Positions 53,495 through 61,276 of a stretch of DNA of 64,000 bases are shown piece by piece. Origin of the DNA: an uncultured Clostridia bacterium. GTDB taxonomy: Bacteria > Bacillota > Clostridia > TANB77 > CAG-508. The position numbers and the translations under genes were made by a program. The notes under the pieces are model-generated. The model did no database searches and was not told the DNA's origin. It saw only the letters and a list, made by a program, of their open reading frames with translations. The DNA is taken from positions 62,001-126,000 of the forward strand of contig CAQZSK010000003.1 in the NCBI GenBank assembly GCA_948934525.1. The letters run 5' to 3'. Numbering within the stretch: position 1 is the first letter of the stretch; each line of letters begins with the position of its first letter.

Positions 53495-54001
53495 TCATAC
53501 ACAACTTTTCATATTTTTATCAACCTCAACTTGTAACAAAAATAATAGCTTTTTTGGTGTTATTTTTGCACTTGTATTGAAATAGTTCTGTAGCTTTCTT
53601 TGGTAACTATCAACTATGTACCTAATTGCTCTTTCAACTCTGTTAGGTTCTACTTTAAATCTTGTAGCATATTCTCGATAAATATCACGGATTTTTCGAT
53701 TAATCTGTACATTATAGCCATCCATTAATATTGCCTCTAAATACCTTGTACCTAAAAAGCTTAATGGTATCCCTGTATTTCTAAACACTATATTTATACT
53801 ATTTTTTAGTTTTTGCCTTTCCGCTTTTTTGAGTGGAATCTCAAAGTTATTAATTGTACTGGCAAAAGCTGCAAAAGTATATATATTAAAAATCATTTCA
53901 TTTTCAGTAGTATCTTTTGCCCACTCTATAATTGCCGCTTCCTGCTCTGGAATATCTGTAGTATCTTCGATTAAATGGACAATATTTTTAAATACATTCA
54001 T
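53495..54001 (-). CDS. Spo0A-C-like DNA-binding phage protein
   Basis: 168 residues without a receiver domain. The region NTGIPLSFLGTRYLEAIL, then IRDIYREYATRFKVEPNRVE, RAIRYIVDS parallels the Spo0A effector domain (IGVPAHIKGYQYLREAI ... TTPSRVERAIRHAIE), including the recognition helix. It probably binds DNA, either at phage targets or at host 0A-box-like sites; that is inference. It lies between the regulator and replication genes. Confidence 0.68.
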   Translation of the reverse strand: MNVFKNIVHLIEDTTDIPEQEAAIIEWAKDTTENEMIFNIYTFAAFASTINNFEIPLKKAERQKLKNSINIVFRNTGIPLSFLGTRYLEAILMDGYNVQINRKIRDIYREYATRFKVEPNRVERAIRYIVDSYQRKLQNYFNTSAKITPKKLLFLLQVEVDKNMKSCV

Positions 54002-54122
54002 TTTTAACCTTTCCGCTTCTTACTTCAAAAATAAAGTAAGAAGCTGTTTAATATTTTCTTGACTTCTACATTAATCTCGTGTAGAATACAAATAGAATTC
54101 ATATATTTGTATCGAATTTGAA

Positions 54123-54377
54123 CTAATTCTCTGATTGGTAGTCGCGAGTTAGTTCTTTTAATTTTGCTCTAACCATTTCATCACTAAATGGACTCTTAAA
54201 AACTAAATCTGCTACTTTTTTCAATGCGATTCTTAATTCTGCCTTTTCTTCTCTTAAGCGATCATTGCTATTTTTCTTTAGCTTAATTCTAGTCTGCAAG
54301 TCTTTTATGTATTTTTCGTGATTTTCAATTTTCGATTTTTGGTCTGCAATTTGGATGTCCTTTCTTGTTTTTAACAT
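54123..54377 (-). CDS. Coiled-coil prophage protein
   Basis: 84 residues, almost wholly coiled coil (IADQKSKIENHEKYIKDLQT, LREEKAELRIALKKVADLVF). Function unknown. Confidence 0.6.
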   Translation of the reverse strand: MLKTRKDIQIADQKSKIENHEKYIKDLQTRIKLKKNSNDRLREEKAELRIALKKVADLVFKSPFSDEMVRAKLKELTRDYQSEN

Positions 54378-54380
54378 TTC

Positions 54381-54581
54381 TCATTTCCCCCTTGTATTTT
54401 TCTCTATAAAATCAATTAACTTATCAATATCATTTGGTCCTGCTTTTCTTAAAGCTATACTTGCTGAAGCTATAATTTCAAATGGTTTTATTTGAAATAT
54501 TGAAACTTCTAATTCATTTGCTGTATGTAATTGCGTATGGGTATAATAGTTTTGCTTTTCATTTACTCTTTTTGCTGTCAT
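54381..54581 (-). CDS. Prophage protein of unknown function
   Basis: 66 residues (YYTHTQLHTANELEVSIFQI, KPFEIIASASIALRKAGPND, IDKLIDFIEKNTRG). Mixed alpha/beta. It follows the gene at 54584-54883 by two bases. Confidence 0.55.
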   Translation of the reverse strand: MTAKRVNEKQNYYTHTQLHTANELEVSIFQIKPFEIIASASIALRKAGPNDIDKLIDFIEKNTRGK

Positions 54582-54583
54582 AT

Positions 54584-54883
54584 TTAAATTTTTCCTCTCA
54601 TAGATAAAAACATACTTTTTTCATTTATTTTTTGTAACTCCAGTAAAATTAGATAGTCAATGCCTTGTTTTGTTTGGTTTTTAACTTCTATTCCCATATC
54701 ATAAAGCCTTACTGCTGTTTTATCGGCAATTTGCTTTCCTCCATCAATTCGCGGAAAGTTTTTCTCATTAAACTTATTTCTTGCCCACTGAACCGAATGC
54801 CCTCGTATTTTTGCATAAATTTCTGGCGTTATAGTATCTGGTGCCTCTTCCCAATTCATAGTAGATTCTTTCTTAACATTCAA
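54584..54883 (-). CDS. Excisionase-like / HTH prophage protein
   Basis: 99 residues. The start is TTG 54883, eight bases after AAAGGAG. ITPEIYAKIRGHSVQWARNK followed by NFPRIDGGKQIADKTAVRLY looks like a winged-HTH of the excisionase (HTH_17) type. It stands at the beginning of the early minus-strand operon. Confidence 0.6.
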   Translation of the reverse strand: MNVKKESTMNWEEAPDTITPEIYAKIRGHSVQWARNKFNEKNFPRIDGGKQIADKTAVRLYDMGIEVKNQTKQGIDYLILLELQKINEKSMFLSMRGKI

Positions 54884-54909
54884 ATTATCATCTCCTTTGT
54901 TTATTTTTT

Positions 54910-54924
54910 GTATCAGGTCGCGAT
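54910..54924. repeat. GC-rich 14/15-mer, left member of an inverted pair
   Basis: TGTATCAGGTCGCGA (14 bases GTATCAGGTCGCGA start at 54910). Its reverse complement lies at 56217-56231. It is in the leader of the early operon. Confidence 0.6.
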
Positions 54925-54999
54925 TTTCTTATTTTTTTCATAATTCTATTTTCTCCTAGCCTATAATTAACTTTAAGTGTATTATTGATGCAAAAAAAT

Positions 55000-55197
55000 T
55001 TACCATCTTATATTATCTTTGCTAATTTGATAGAGTTCTTCCATTTTAGCTATCATTTTCATATTCGGATAGCTAGTTCTCGCTTCATACTTTCCTAATG
55101 TTGATGGTGATATTTCTAGTTTCTTAGCTGCTTCCTTTTGTTTATATCCTGCATTTACTCTTGCTGCCTCTAATGTAATCTTAAATGGTTCATTCAT
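55000..55197 (-). CDS. Cro-like XRE regulator
   Basis: 65 residues, a bare HTH domain (GYKQKEAAKKLEISPSTLGK). First gene transcribed leftward from the divergent switch, the place of Cro/Cro-like antirepressors. Promoter and operators at 55232-55309. Confidence 0.85.
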   Translation of the reverse strand: MNEPFKITLEAARVNAGYKQKEAAKKLEISPSTLGKYEARTSYPNMKMIAKMEELYQISKDNIRW

Positions 55198-55231
55198 TTA
55201 TTTTCCTCCCCTCTTCGCGAATTATAATACA

Positions 55232-55309
55232 CTAAAAGTTAATTTGTCAATACCAAAAGTTAATTTTTTTTAATTTTTAATTGCTTTTTTTTAACTTTTA
55301 GTTTATAAT
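55232..55309. promoter_or_regulatory. Divergent lysogeny-switch promoters with three operators
   Basis: Leftward promoter TTGACA / TATAAT (18-base spacer, near 55250-55222) and rightward promoter TTGCTT (55281-55286) / TATAAT (55304-55309, 17-base spacer). The operator CTAAAAGTTAA occurs at 55232-55242, as CAAAAGTTAA at 55254-55263 and inverted at 55291-55301. Outer copies sit inside the spacers of the two promoters. Confidence 0.82.
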
Positions 55310-55330
55310 GCTTTTTAGAGAGGTGAAAAA

Positions 55331-55744
55331 ATGAACGAAAAAGAACCTAGAGAAGTTTTTTCTAAAAATTTAAAATTTTTATTTTCAAAATATAATATAG
55401 AGCAAAATATACTTGCTGAAAAATTAGGTGTTAGTCCAGCAGCTATTACTGAATGGGTTAAATGTCGCAAATTTCCGAGAATTGATAAAATTCAAATGTT
55501 AGCAAATTATTTTAACTTGAGTATATCAAATTTGTTGGAAGATAATATAGAAATGTCACTTACTAATAAAAGCAACTCTTTTAATAATGATTTGCAATTA
55601 AAATATGGCAATTCTATATTAGAAGTTTTAGAACATTATAATCTATTGAATAATTTAGGAAAGGAAAAGGCTTTAGAAAATATAAAAGATTTGGCTGAAA
55701 TTCCTAAATACATCGAGAAAAAAACAGAATTAGGAAATGTATAA
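55331..55744 (+). CDS. CI-like prophage repressor (XRE family)
   Basis: 137 residues. N-terminal HTH (ILAEKLGVSPAAITEWVKCR, residues about 22-60) and a helical C-terminus (ILEVLEHYNLLNNLGKEKAL). RBS AGAGAGG. It is transcribed rightward from the switch with the HIRAN protein and integrase following, as a lysogeny operon. No LexA-type protease domain, so induction would not be by self-cleavage. Confidence 0.85.
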   Translation: MNEKEPREVFSKNLKFLFSKYNIEQNILAEKLGVSPAAITEWVKCRKFPRIDKIQMLANYFNLSISNLLEDNIEMSLTNKSNSFNNDLQLKYGNSILEVLEHYNLLNNLGKEKALENIKDLAEIPKYIEKKTELGNV

Positions 55745-55787
55745 GTAATGTGATATATATAGATTTTAGTTAAAGGAGATAAAAATT

Positions 55788-56192
55788 ATGTATTGTAACT
55801 ACTGCGGAAAACAAATTGATAACGAGAGTAAATTTTGTGTCTTTTGTGGTCAAAAAATATTAACTACTTCTATTAGAACTTGGGATATAAATGCTGTCGG
55901 AGTTACATTTTCAAATGACGATGGAACAGATAGACAAAAATTAATTTCTAAAATGAAAATTGGAGAAACTATTCTATTTTCTACTTATACTTATAATGGA
56001 AAGCCTGCTGTTTATATCTTAAATTCTAGGCATCAAATAGTTGGTAATGTTCCTGCTGAAGATGCAGCAGAAATAACAAATAAATTAAAAGATAATAGAA
56101 TCCAGAAAGCCAAAGTAGAGAAAGTTGGAAAATTAGATAATAAAAATATATATTATTTAGGTATTAGATTATATATATCATATCAAAAATAA
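55788..56192 (+). CDS. Zinc-ribbon plus HIRAN-domain protein
   Basis: 134 residues. MYCNYCGKQIDNESKFCVFC is a zinc ribbon (CxxC x12 CxxC). A HIRAN-like domain follows (VGVTFSNDDGTDRQKLISKM, NSRHQIVGNVPAEDAAEI). HIRAN domains recognise DNA ends or stalled forks. RBS AAAGGAG. It lies between repressor and integrase, a common site for phage defence or superinfection-exclusion cargo; that role is inference. Confidence 0.78.
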   Translation: MYCNYCGKQIDNESKFCVFCGQKILTTSIRTWDINAVGVTFSNDDGTDRQKLISKMKIGETILFSTYTYNGKPAVYILNSRHQIVGNVPAEDAAEITNKLKDNRIQKAKVEKVGKLDNKNIYYLGIRLYISYQK

Positions 56193-56197
56193 AAAAG

Positions 56198-56238
56198 GGA
56201 AAATGTATTCAAAGTTTCGCGACCTGATACATTTTCCA
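56198..56238. repeat. Hairpin holding the right copy of the GC-rich 15-mer
   Basis: GGAAAATGTAT / ATACATTTTCC stem (56199-56209 and 56228-56238) whose loop and right arm contain TCGCGACCTGATAC, the reverse complement of the motif at 54910. It separates the HIRAN gene from the integrase. Confidence 0.6.
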
Positions 56239-56339
56239 CCAAATAACCACTCGAAAGTGATTACTTGTTTATTATATAAAAACAAGCCTTCGTTTTCAAG
56301 TGTTTATTCAAAATATTTGAAAAATTGGAGGTAATTTTT

Positions 56340-57743
56340 ATGGGAAAAAGAAGAGCAAACGGAGAAGGAACTATCTTCTCTACAATACAAAAGAACCAAA
56401 AAAAATTTGATAATACGAAAATGTGTGAAACTTGTGCTACTTGTACAGATAGAAGCAAATGCAATAATAGGATTACTTGGGATAAATGCGAAAAGTGCAA
56501 ACAATGTAAGCAATGCTTGAAATATTGCGATAGATTTTATTGTTATCAAAAAACACAAAGTCAAGATTCTATAAATGGATCCAGAAAAAGTTCTGGTAGT
56601 GGCAAGACTGAAAAAGAAGTAAAGCAAAAAAAGGAAGAACGAATTAGACAACTAAAAAAGCAAACACTTTTAAAGAATGGACTGTTAACCTTATCAGAAG
56701 CTATGAGAGAAATAGAAGAAGAAAAATTGAAATGCGAATTAATAAAAACCAATTCATATAATAGAAACATTGATACTATAAAATTAATAGAGCAACATAA
56801 TATTTCCACTAAAATAATTTGTGAATTGACTGAAGATGACTTAAAAGGCTATTTCTCATTTCTTGTGAAAACAAATACTAGTCAGTCAAACCTTGAAAAA
56901 GTATATGATGAAATACATCAGGTTGCATTTAAAACTGGAATCTTTGACAATATTAAAAGAAATACTTTTATAAGCAATGTAGATATTGAAGAAGTAATTG
57001 CCTTTACAATAGATGAACAGAAAAAGCTATTAAATTACATTAATGAACATCCAGATGATTTAGTAAATGAAAATAAAAGCAATATAGATAATATAACTAT
57101 TAGAAATCTTATCAAACTTGATTTTGCATCATCTATGAGAATTGGCGAACTTTGTTCTCTTGATAAAGACAAAAATATTGATAAAAGTAATAAAAGATTT
57201 ATTGTAAAAACTACTATTACAAAGGATATAGATAGAAAACTAATTATTGGAACAACAACAAAAACTGGAAAGAAAAAGAAAAAGATAGGTCAAAATGATA
57301 CCAGGTATGTGCCTTTTGATATTCTTTTTAGTTCTGAAGAAGTGGAAGCTATTATAGATGAACAATATGCCCATACATCATCTAATTTGCTATTTTGTAC
57401 TAAAGATGGCAAATTAATATCTCATAGTTCTATTAATGCTATTTTTAAGCGAATATGCAGAGAAGCTGGCGTAAAATTAGAATTGGAAAAAGGCTGTCAT
57501 ATTCATATGATAAAACATACTGCTGTTACTAGAATGAAAGAAAACGGTATTGATATTTATGCCATATCTAAAGTGGTAGGCACTTCTGTTAAAGTCTTAA
57601 CAAAAACATATGCCCATATTTTTGATGATTTTGTACAGAAAGAAATAGAAAAGTCAAAAGAAATAAGAAAAGAAGTAAATTTAGAATTAAATTCTAATTC
57701 CGCTTCTAATTGTAAAATCATTCCCTTTAATAGAGCCTTATAG
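56340..57743 (+). CDS. int: Tyrosine-type integrase with Cys-rich N-terminal domain
   Basis: 467 residues from ATG 56340, eight bases after GGAGG; a TTG at 56325 in frame would precede the site. Residues about 20-65 carry ten Cys in CxxC-like spacing (CETCATCTDRSKC, CEKCKQCKQCLKYC), an unusual zinc-binding head. The core-binding domain is about 100-215. The catalytic domain has Arg in SSMRIGEL (about 265), HMIKHTAVTR (His/Arg, about 390) and Tyr in KTYAHIF (about 423). It recombines attP with the tRNA-Cys site and sits next to attR and the arm sites. Confidence 0.92.
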   Translation: MGKRRANGEGTIFSTIQKNQKKFDNTKMCETCATCTDRSKCNNRITWDKCEKCKQCKQCLKYCDRFYCYQKTQSQDSINGSRKSSGSGKTEKEVKQKKEERIRQLKKQTLLKNGLLTLSEAMREIEEEKLKCELIKTNSYNRNIDTIKLIEQHNISTKIICELTEDDLKGYFSFLVKTNTSQSNLEKVYDEIHQVAFKTGIFDNIKRNTFISNVDIEEVIAFTIDEQKKLLNYINEHPDDLVNENKSNIDNITIRNLIKLDFASSMRIGELCSLDKDKNIDKSNKRFIVKTTITKDIDRKLIIGTTTKTGKKKKKIGQNDTRYVPFDILFSSEEVEAIIDEQYAHTSSNLLFCTKDGKLISHSSINAIFKRICREAGVKLELEKGCHIHMIKHTAVTRMKENGIDIYAISKVVGTSVKVLTKTYAHIFDDFVQKEIEKSKEIRKEVNLELNSNSASNCKIIPFNRAL

Positions 57744-57751
57744 GTTCTATT

Positions 57752-57797
57752 TTTGTATGCAATTAATTTGCTTTTTGTATGCAATTTGTATGCAATT
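57752..57797. promoter_or_regulatory. Integrase arm-type sites near attR
   Basis: TTTGTATGCAATT at 57752-57764, 57774-57786 and 57785-57797. The same motif is near attL (30781-30804). Direct repeats on both sides of the core are the hallmark of integrase arm binding sites. Confidence 0.68.
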
Positions 57798-57902
57798 TTT
57801 TTATAAAACATTAAAAAACAATGAAAAATAATAGAAATTTTTGAAATTAAAAATGTAAAGTAAAATTTGTAAAACCATTGATATTACTACATAATATATA
57901 GG

Positions 57903-57943
57903 TAATAAAAAACAATAGGCATATAATAAAAACCTATTGTTTT
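57903..57943 (-). terminator. Prophage-supplied terminator for the tRNA transcript
   Basis: AACAATAGG / CCTATTGTT stem with TTTTTT on the minus side. It lies on the phage side of attR, downstream of tRNA-Cys, and replaces the original one left at 30637-30670. Confidence 0.7.
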
Positions 57944-57951
57944 ACTATTTT

Positions 57952-57966
57952 TTGGAGGCGCCACCC
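57952..57966. other. attR core
   Basis: TTGGAGGCGCCACCC, the 3' end (including CCA) of the intact tRNA-Cys. It matches attL at 30709-30723. Confidence 0.88.
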
Positions 57967-58026
57967 GGATTTGAACCGGGGATCAGAGTTTTGCAGACTC
58001 GTGCCTTACCACTTGGCTATAGCGCC
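57953..58026 (-). tRNA. tRNA-Cys (GCA)
   Basis: 74 nt with encoded CCA. Acceptor GGCGCTA pairs with TGGCGCC; anticodon stem GAGTC/GACTC-type around loop CTGCAAA gives anticodon GCA. T-arm CCGGTTCAAATCCGG. It is the attachment gene of the prophage and remains complete. Confidence 0.95.
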
Positions 58027-58082
58027 AGCTATTGTAATTTGTATTCATGAATAAATATCCTTGCATACTGTCAAAACATATT

Positions 58083-58156
58083 TGGAGCAGGTAACGGGAA
58101 TCGGACCCGTAACTTAACCTTGGCAAGGTTATGTTTTACCACTAAACTATACCTGC
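58083..58156 (-). tRNA. tRNA-Gly (GCC)
   Basis: 74 nt with encoded CCA. Acceptor GCAGGTA / TACCTGC, D-loop AGTTTAGTGGTAAAA, anticodon loop TTGCCAA (anticodon GCC), T-arm ACGGGTCCGATTCCCGT. The anticodon loop is an ordinary seven bases, so this is not a four-base CGGN decoder. It is upstream of tRNA-Cys in the same transcript. Confidence 0.95.
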
Positions 58157-58217
58157 AACTATGCTAATTTCAAACTGAAATCGAGCATATTTATCATACC
58201 AAAATTCTTTAGAAAAG

Positions 58218-59510
58218 TCAAGGTGCTAGACTTAAAAAATCCATAAAGTAATCCTTTATATTCTTTTTTTCTATTGTTTTTTGATTTTGTATATTTAATG
58301 TTCCAATTGTCTTATCTTTTATTTGTATTTTTACATTTCCTATTGTTGCATTTTCTATTACTGGAGCTTCCAAATAATATAGGCTATTCATTTCCAAATT
58401 GATATTATCTATCTCTGTGTTTTTAACTGTCATCATCTTATATTGCATTTCTTCTAGTTTAATATGGATTTGATTTGTTTTGCCTTTATTAATATATATG
58501 CGCTTCTCATTTAATTGTTTCCAATTTTCAAATTTTTCTTTTATAATTTCTTCTAAATTTACTACTTGATAGTTTTTATGTGCATATTCTATTAGGTTCA
58601 TACTATCTTGTGTTCTAATTTTCTTGGTATCTGCTGCTAATACAACTGTTATAATGTCTAATTCTCCTCTTTTACAAGCTGTTACTAAACATCTATTAGC
58701 TCCATTCGTAAAACCTGTTTTTACACCATATACACCATCTAAATATCCTAACAATTCATTTGTATTTGAAATTACTTGTGGTCTTCCATTAATTGTTACT
58801 GTATAACTTTTTGTACTAACAATTTCTTTAAATTTTGGATTTTGCAATGCATAGTCTGCCATACAAGCAAGTTCATAGGCTGTTGTATAATGTCCTTGTG
58901 CATCTAATCCATGTGGTGTAACAAAATGACTATTGACCCATCCCATTTCTTTTGCAGTTTGGTTCATCATTTCTGCAAATCCTTCTACACTTCCACCCAC
59001 ATGTACTGCTAATGCTACGGCTGTGTCATTTCCCGATTTTAGCATCAAACCATATAATAAATCATGGACTGTTATTTTATCATTTACCTTTAAGCCTAAT
59101 CTTGAACCTCCTGTTCCTGCTGCTTTTCTTTCTATTGTGACGACATCTGTTAAATCTGCATTTTCTAATACAACTATTGCTGTCATAATTTTAGTTGTAC
59201 TGGCCATAGGAACTTGCTTCAATCCATTTTTTTCATATAAAATAGTTTTAGATGCTCTATCAAAAATGAGTCCTATTTTGGCATTTAACTTTGGCTCTTG
59301 TGTCAATGTTTTGGAAGCCTGCACAATTTCCCTTTGTATTTCTTCTACATTGACTTCTTCATCATCTTCTAAGTCTGCATAGCTTGATGTTACATTAAAA
59401 AATGCAAATAATATTATGTTAATAAGCACTAGAAATATCTGCATTATTCTTTTTGTTTTAAAACGCACTTGGTTTACCATAATATTTTTGTCTTTTTTTC
59501 TAGTTTCCAT
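58218..59510 (-). CDS. D-alanyl-D-alanine carboxypeptidase (DacF-type)
   Basis: 430 residues from ATG 59510 (METRKKDKNIM), six bases after GGGAG. A signal/anchor helix at about 21-40 is followed by the penicillin-binding domain with STTK (ASTTKIMTA), SGN (MLKSGNDTA) and KTG (GVKTGFTNGA) active-site motifs. A C-terminal beta domain (about 320-400) and an amphipathic tail (DYFMDFLSL) for membrane association follow. It trims the terminal D-Ala of peptidoglycan side chains. Confidence 0.93.
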   Translation of the reverse strand: METRKKDKNIMVNQVRFKTKRIMQIFLVLINIILFAFFNVTSSYADLEDDEEVNVEEIQREIVQASKTLTQEPKLNAKIGLIFDRASKTILYEKNGLKQVPMASTTKIMTAIVVLENADLTDVVTIERKAAGTGGSRLGLKVNDKITVHDLLYGLMLKSGNDTAVALAVHVGGSVEGFAEMMNQTAKEMGWVNSHFVTPHGLDAQGHYTTAYELACMADYALQNPKFKEIVSTKSYTVTINGRPQVISNTNELLGYLDGVYGVKTGFTNGANRCLVTACKRGELDIITVVLAADTKKIRTQDSMNLIEYAHKNYQVVNLEEIIKEKFENWKQLNEKRIYINKGKTNQIHIKLEEMQYKMMTVKNTEIDNINLEMNSLYYLEAPVIENATIGNVKIQIKDKTIGTLNIQNQKTIEKKNIKDYFMDFLSLAP

Positions 59511-59605
59511 AAAAATCTCCCATACTTTTACATTACTCAATCTTTAAGATCAAGCTCTGTTCTATTGTATGAGAGATTTTGAAAGTTATTCTATTTTTTT
59601 GTGTT

Positions 59606-60193
59606 TTACATAATTTTTTCTAAATATTCCTTTAATTGTATTAAAGCTTTATACCTATGACTTATCTTATCCTTCTCTTTTGTTCCAATTTCAGCAAGAG
59701 TTTTACCATTTTCTAACTCAAAAATTGGATCCATTCCAAAACCACCGTCTATCTTTATCTCAGTTGTAATATATCCTTCTAATTCTCCTCTAAAAACCTT
59801 TTCTTCTTGTTCTGGAATTACTGCTGCAATTGTACAAACAAATTTACATTTTCTCTTTTCTTTGGGCAACCCTTGTACTTTTTCCATGATATATTGATTT
59901 CTTTCTGCTTGAGTTGCATTTTCTCCTAAAAATCTAGCCGTTTTTATTCCAGGAAACCCATTAAAAGCTTCCATACACAATCCACTATCATCTGCTATAC
60001 ATAATTTTCCTGTCACTTTTGCAATTGCTCTCGCCTTTATAAAAGCATTTTCTTCAAAAGTTTCTCCATTTTCTTCTATTTCTATATCAATTCCTAAATC
60101 TTTCATAGATATCACTTTATATTCATTTAAAATATCTTGTATTTCTCTTATTTTCCCCTCATTGTTAGATGCAACAATTATTTCTTTTTCCAT
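59606..60193 (-). CDS. rdgB: dITP/XTP pyrophosphatase (RdgB/HAM1)
   Basis: 195 residues from ATG 60193 (MEKEIIVASNNEGKIREI), behind AAGGGAG; a longer frame from 60331 overlaps the upstream gene and lacks a site. Motifs SNNEGKIREI, ADDSGLCMEAFNGFPGIKTA and GFGMDPIF with SHRYKAL are all intact. It hydrolyses non-canonical purine NTPs. Confidence 0.95.
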   Translation of the reverse strand: MEKEIIVASNNEGKIREIQDILNEYKVISMKDLGIDIEIEENGETFEENAFIKARAIAKVTGKLCIADDSGLCMEAFNGFPGIKTARFLGENATQAERNQYIMEKVQGLPKEKRKCKFVCTIAAVIPEQEEKVFRGELEGYITTEIKIDGGFGMDPIFELENGKTLAEIGTKEKDKISHRYKALIQLKEYLEKIM

Positions 60194-60254
60194 TTTATTT
60201 CTCCCTTTTAAAATTTTAAGAACAGATATGAAAAATCTATATCTGTTCTTAAAG

Positions 60255-61235
60255 TTAATTTGCTTTTTTTCTTCTACGAGGTATTTCACATTTTGGAACT
60301 TCTTCTCCATTTTTTCTTCTATCAATAACATAAGTACTACCTGGAGTAATTTTAGCTAAATGTTTTACTTGTGCTGCAACTTCCCCTATTTCTAGTACAT
60401 TGTGAAATCTTCCCTCATCTGCTATTACTACCCCTATTGAAATAGTAGTAAGTGGAAATTGCTCTAAAATACATTTTCTATTTGGTACTTCTAAATATCC
60501 CTTTTCTAAGTCTTCCTCATTAAAATATTTTTTTACACCATTTTCAAATTCTAATACAATATCTTGACAAATACGTTCACAATCTATGTTAGATGTAATT
60601 GCTACAAAATCATCTCCTCCAATATGCCCTACAAAATTGTCCTCAGATTCTGTGTCATTATGGAGACATTTCATAATACATCTAGAGGTGAATTTAATAA
60701 TTTCATCTCCATTTAAGAAACCATATATATCATTATATGCTTTGAAATTATCTAAATCAATATAAAGAATTGCAAAGTCATCTTTATTTAACAATCGTTT
60801 TTTCATCTCTGCCTGAATTTGAACATTTCCTGGTAAACCTGTTAATGGACTCACTCTACGATTCGTGTCTAACAAACGAATTACATTTTTTATGGTATAA
60901 TACAAATATTCTTCATCAATTGGTGCTTTAATATAATGTTCTACACAGGCTTTTAGAATCTCTACTCTATGTTCCTTTTCTCGTTTAGAAGATATTACAA
61001 TGATTGGAGTAATACTATTATCTTCGTTTTGACGAATTTGATTACATAATTTTATAATATCTTCTTGTATTCCATCTTCATTAATAATAATTAAAGCAGG
61101 AATATTTTTTAGAACATTTTCTATTTCTGTAGTTTTGGCTTTCTTGAATTTATACTCTTTCTCTTTTCTAAAGATATCTACTAATCTACTTTTTAGTTCA
61201 TTATCATTATCGATAATATAAATTTCTTGTGCCAT
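60255..61235 (-). CDS. Receiver-like plus GGDEF-domain protein
   Basis: 326 residues from ATG 61235 (MAQEIYIIDNDNE); AAGGAGAGG lies just upstream inside a longer frame from 61250. A receiver-like fold (1-120) has IIINEDGIQED instead of a clear phospho-acceptor Asp. The GGDEF domain has LTGLPGN, LYIDLDNFKAYNDIYGFLNG and HIGGDDFV (GGDDF in place of GG(D/E)EF). It may be a diguanylate cyclase or a degenerate nucleotide sensor. A basic C-terminal tail ends PRRRKKAN. Confidence 0.82.
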   Translation of the reverse strand: MAQEIYIIDNDNELKSRLVDIFRKEKEYKFKKAKTTEIENVLKNIPALIIINEDGIQEDIIKLCNQIRQNEDNSITPIIVISSKREKEHRVEILKACVEHYIKAPIDEEYLYYTIKNVIRLLDTNRRVSPLTGLPGNVQIQAEMKKRLLNKDDFAILYIDLDNFKAYNDIYGFLNGDEIIKFTSRCIMKCLHNDTESEDNFVGHIGGDDFVAITSNIDCERICQDIVLEFENGVKKYFNEEDLEKGYLEVPNRKCILEQFPLTTISIGVVIADEGRFHNVLEIGEVAAQVKHLAKITPGSTYVIDRRKNGEEVPKCEIPRRRKKAN

Positions 61236-61276
61236 ATTCCTCTCCTTCATTTGTTACATTTTTTATTCTAGAATTT

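Larger units (their letters stand above)
30709..57966. mobile_element. Complete siphovirus-type prophage integrated in tRNA-Cys
   Basis: About 27.2 kb bounded by a 15-bp direct repeat (TTGGAGGCGCCACCC), the 3' end of tRNA-Cys. It encodes an integrase beside attR, a divergent repressor switch, replication and recombination functions, HK97-type packaging and head genes, a non-contractile tail, baseplate and receptor-binding proteins, holin and lysin. All late genes are on the minus strand. The module order is canonical and nothing essential is missing once twelve CGGN sites are read as Gly. Read conventionally, the terminase, tape measure, baseplate, receptor-binding, lysin and replisome-organiser genes would all be broken. 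Confidence 0.93.

Noticed and set aside
58083..58156. tRNA-Gly as the four-base CGGN decoder
   Set aside because: Its anticodon is GCC in a normal seven-base loop. It could serve the skip-and-read-GGN model for some GGN codons but is not an expanded tRNA.
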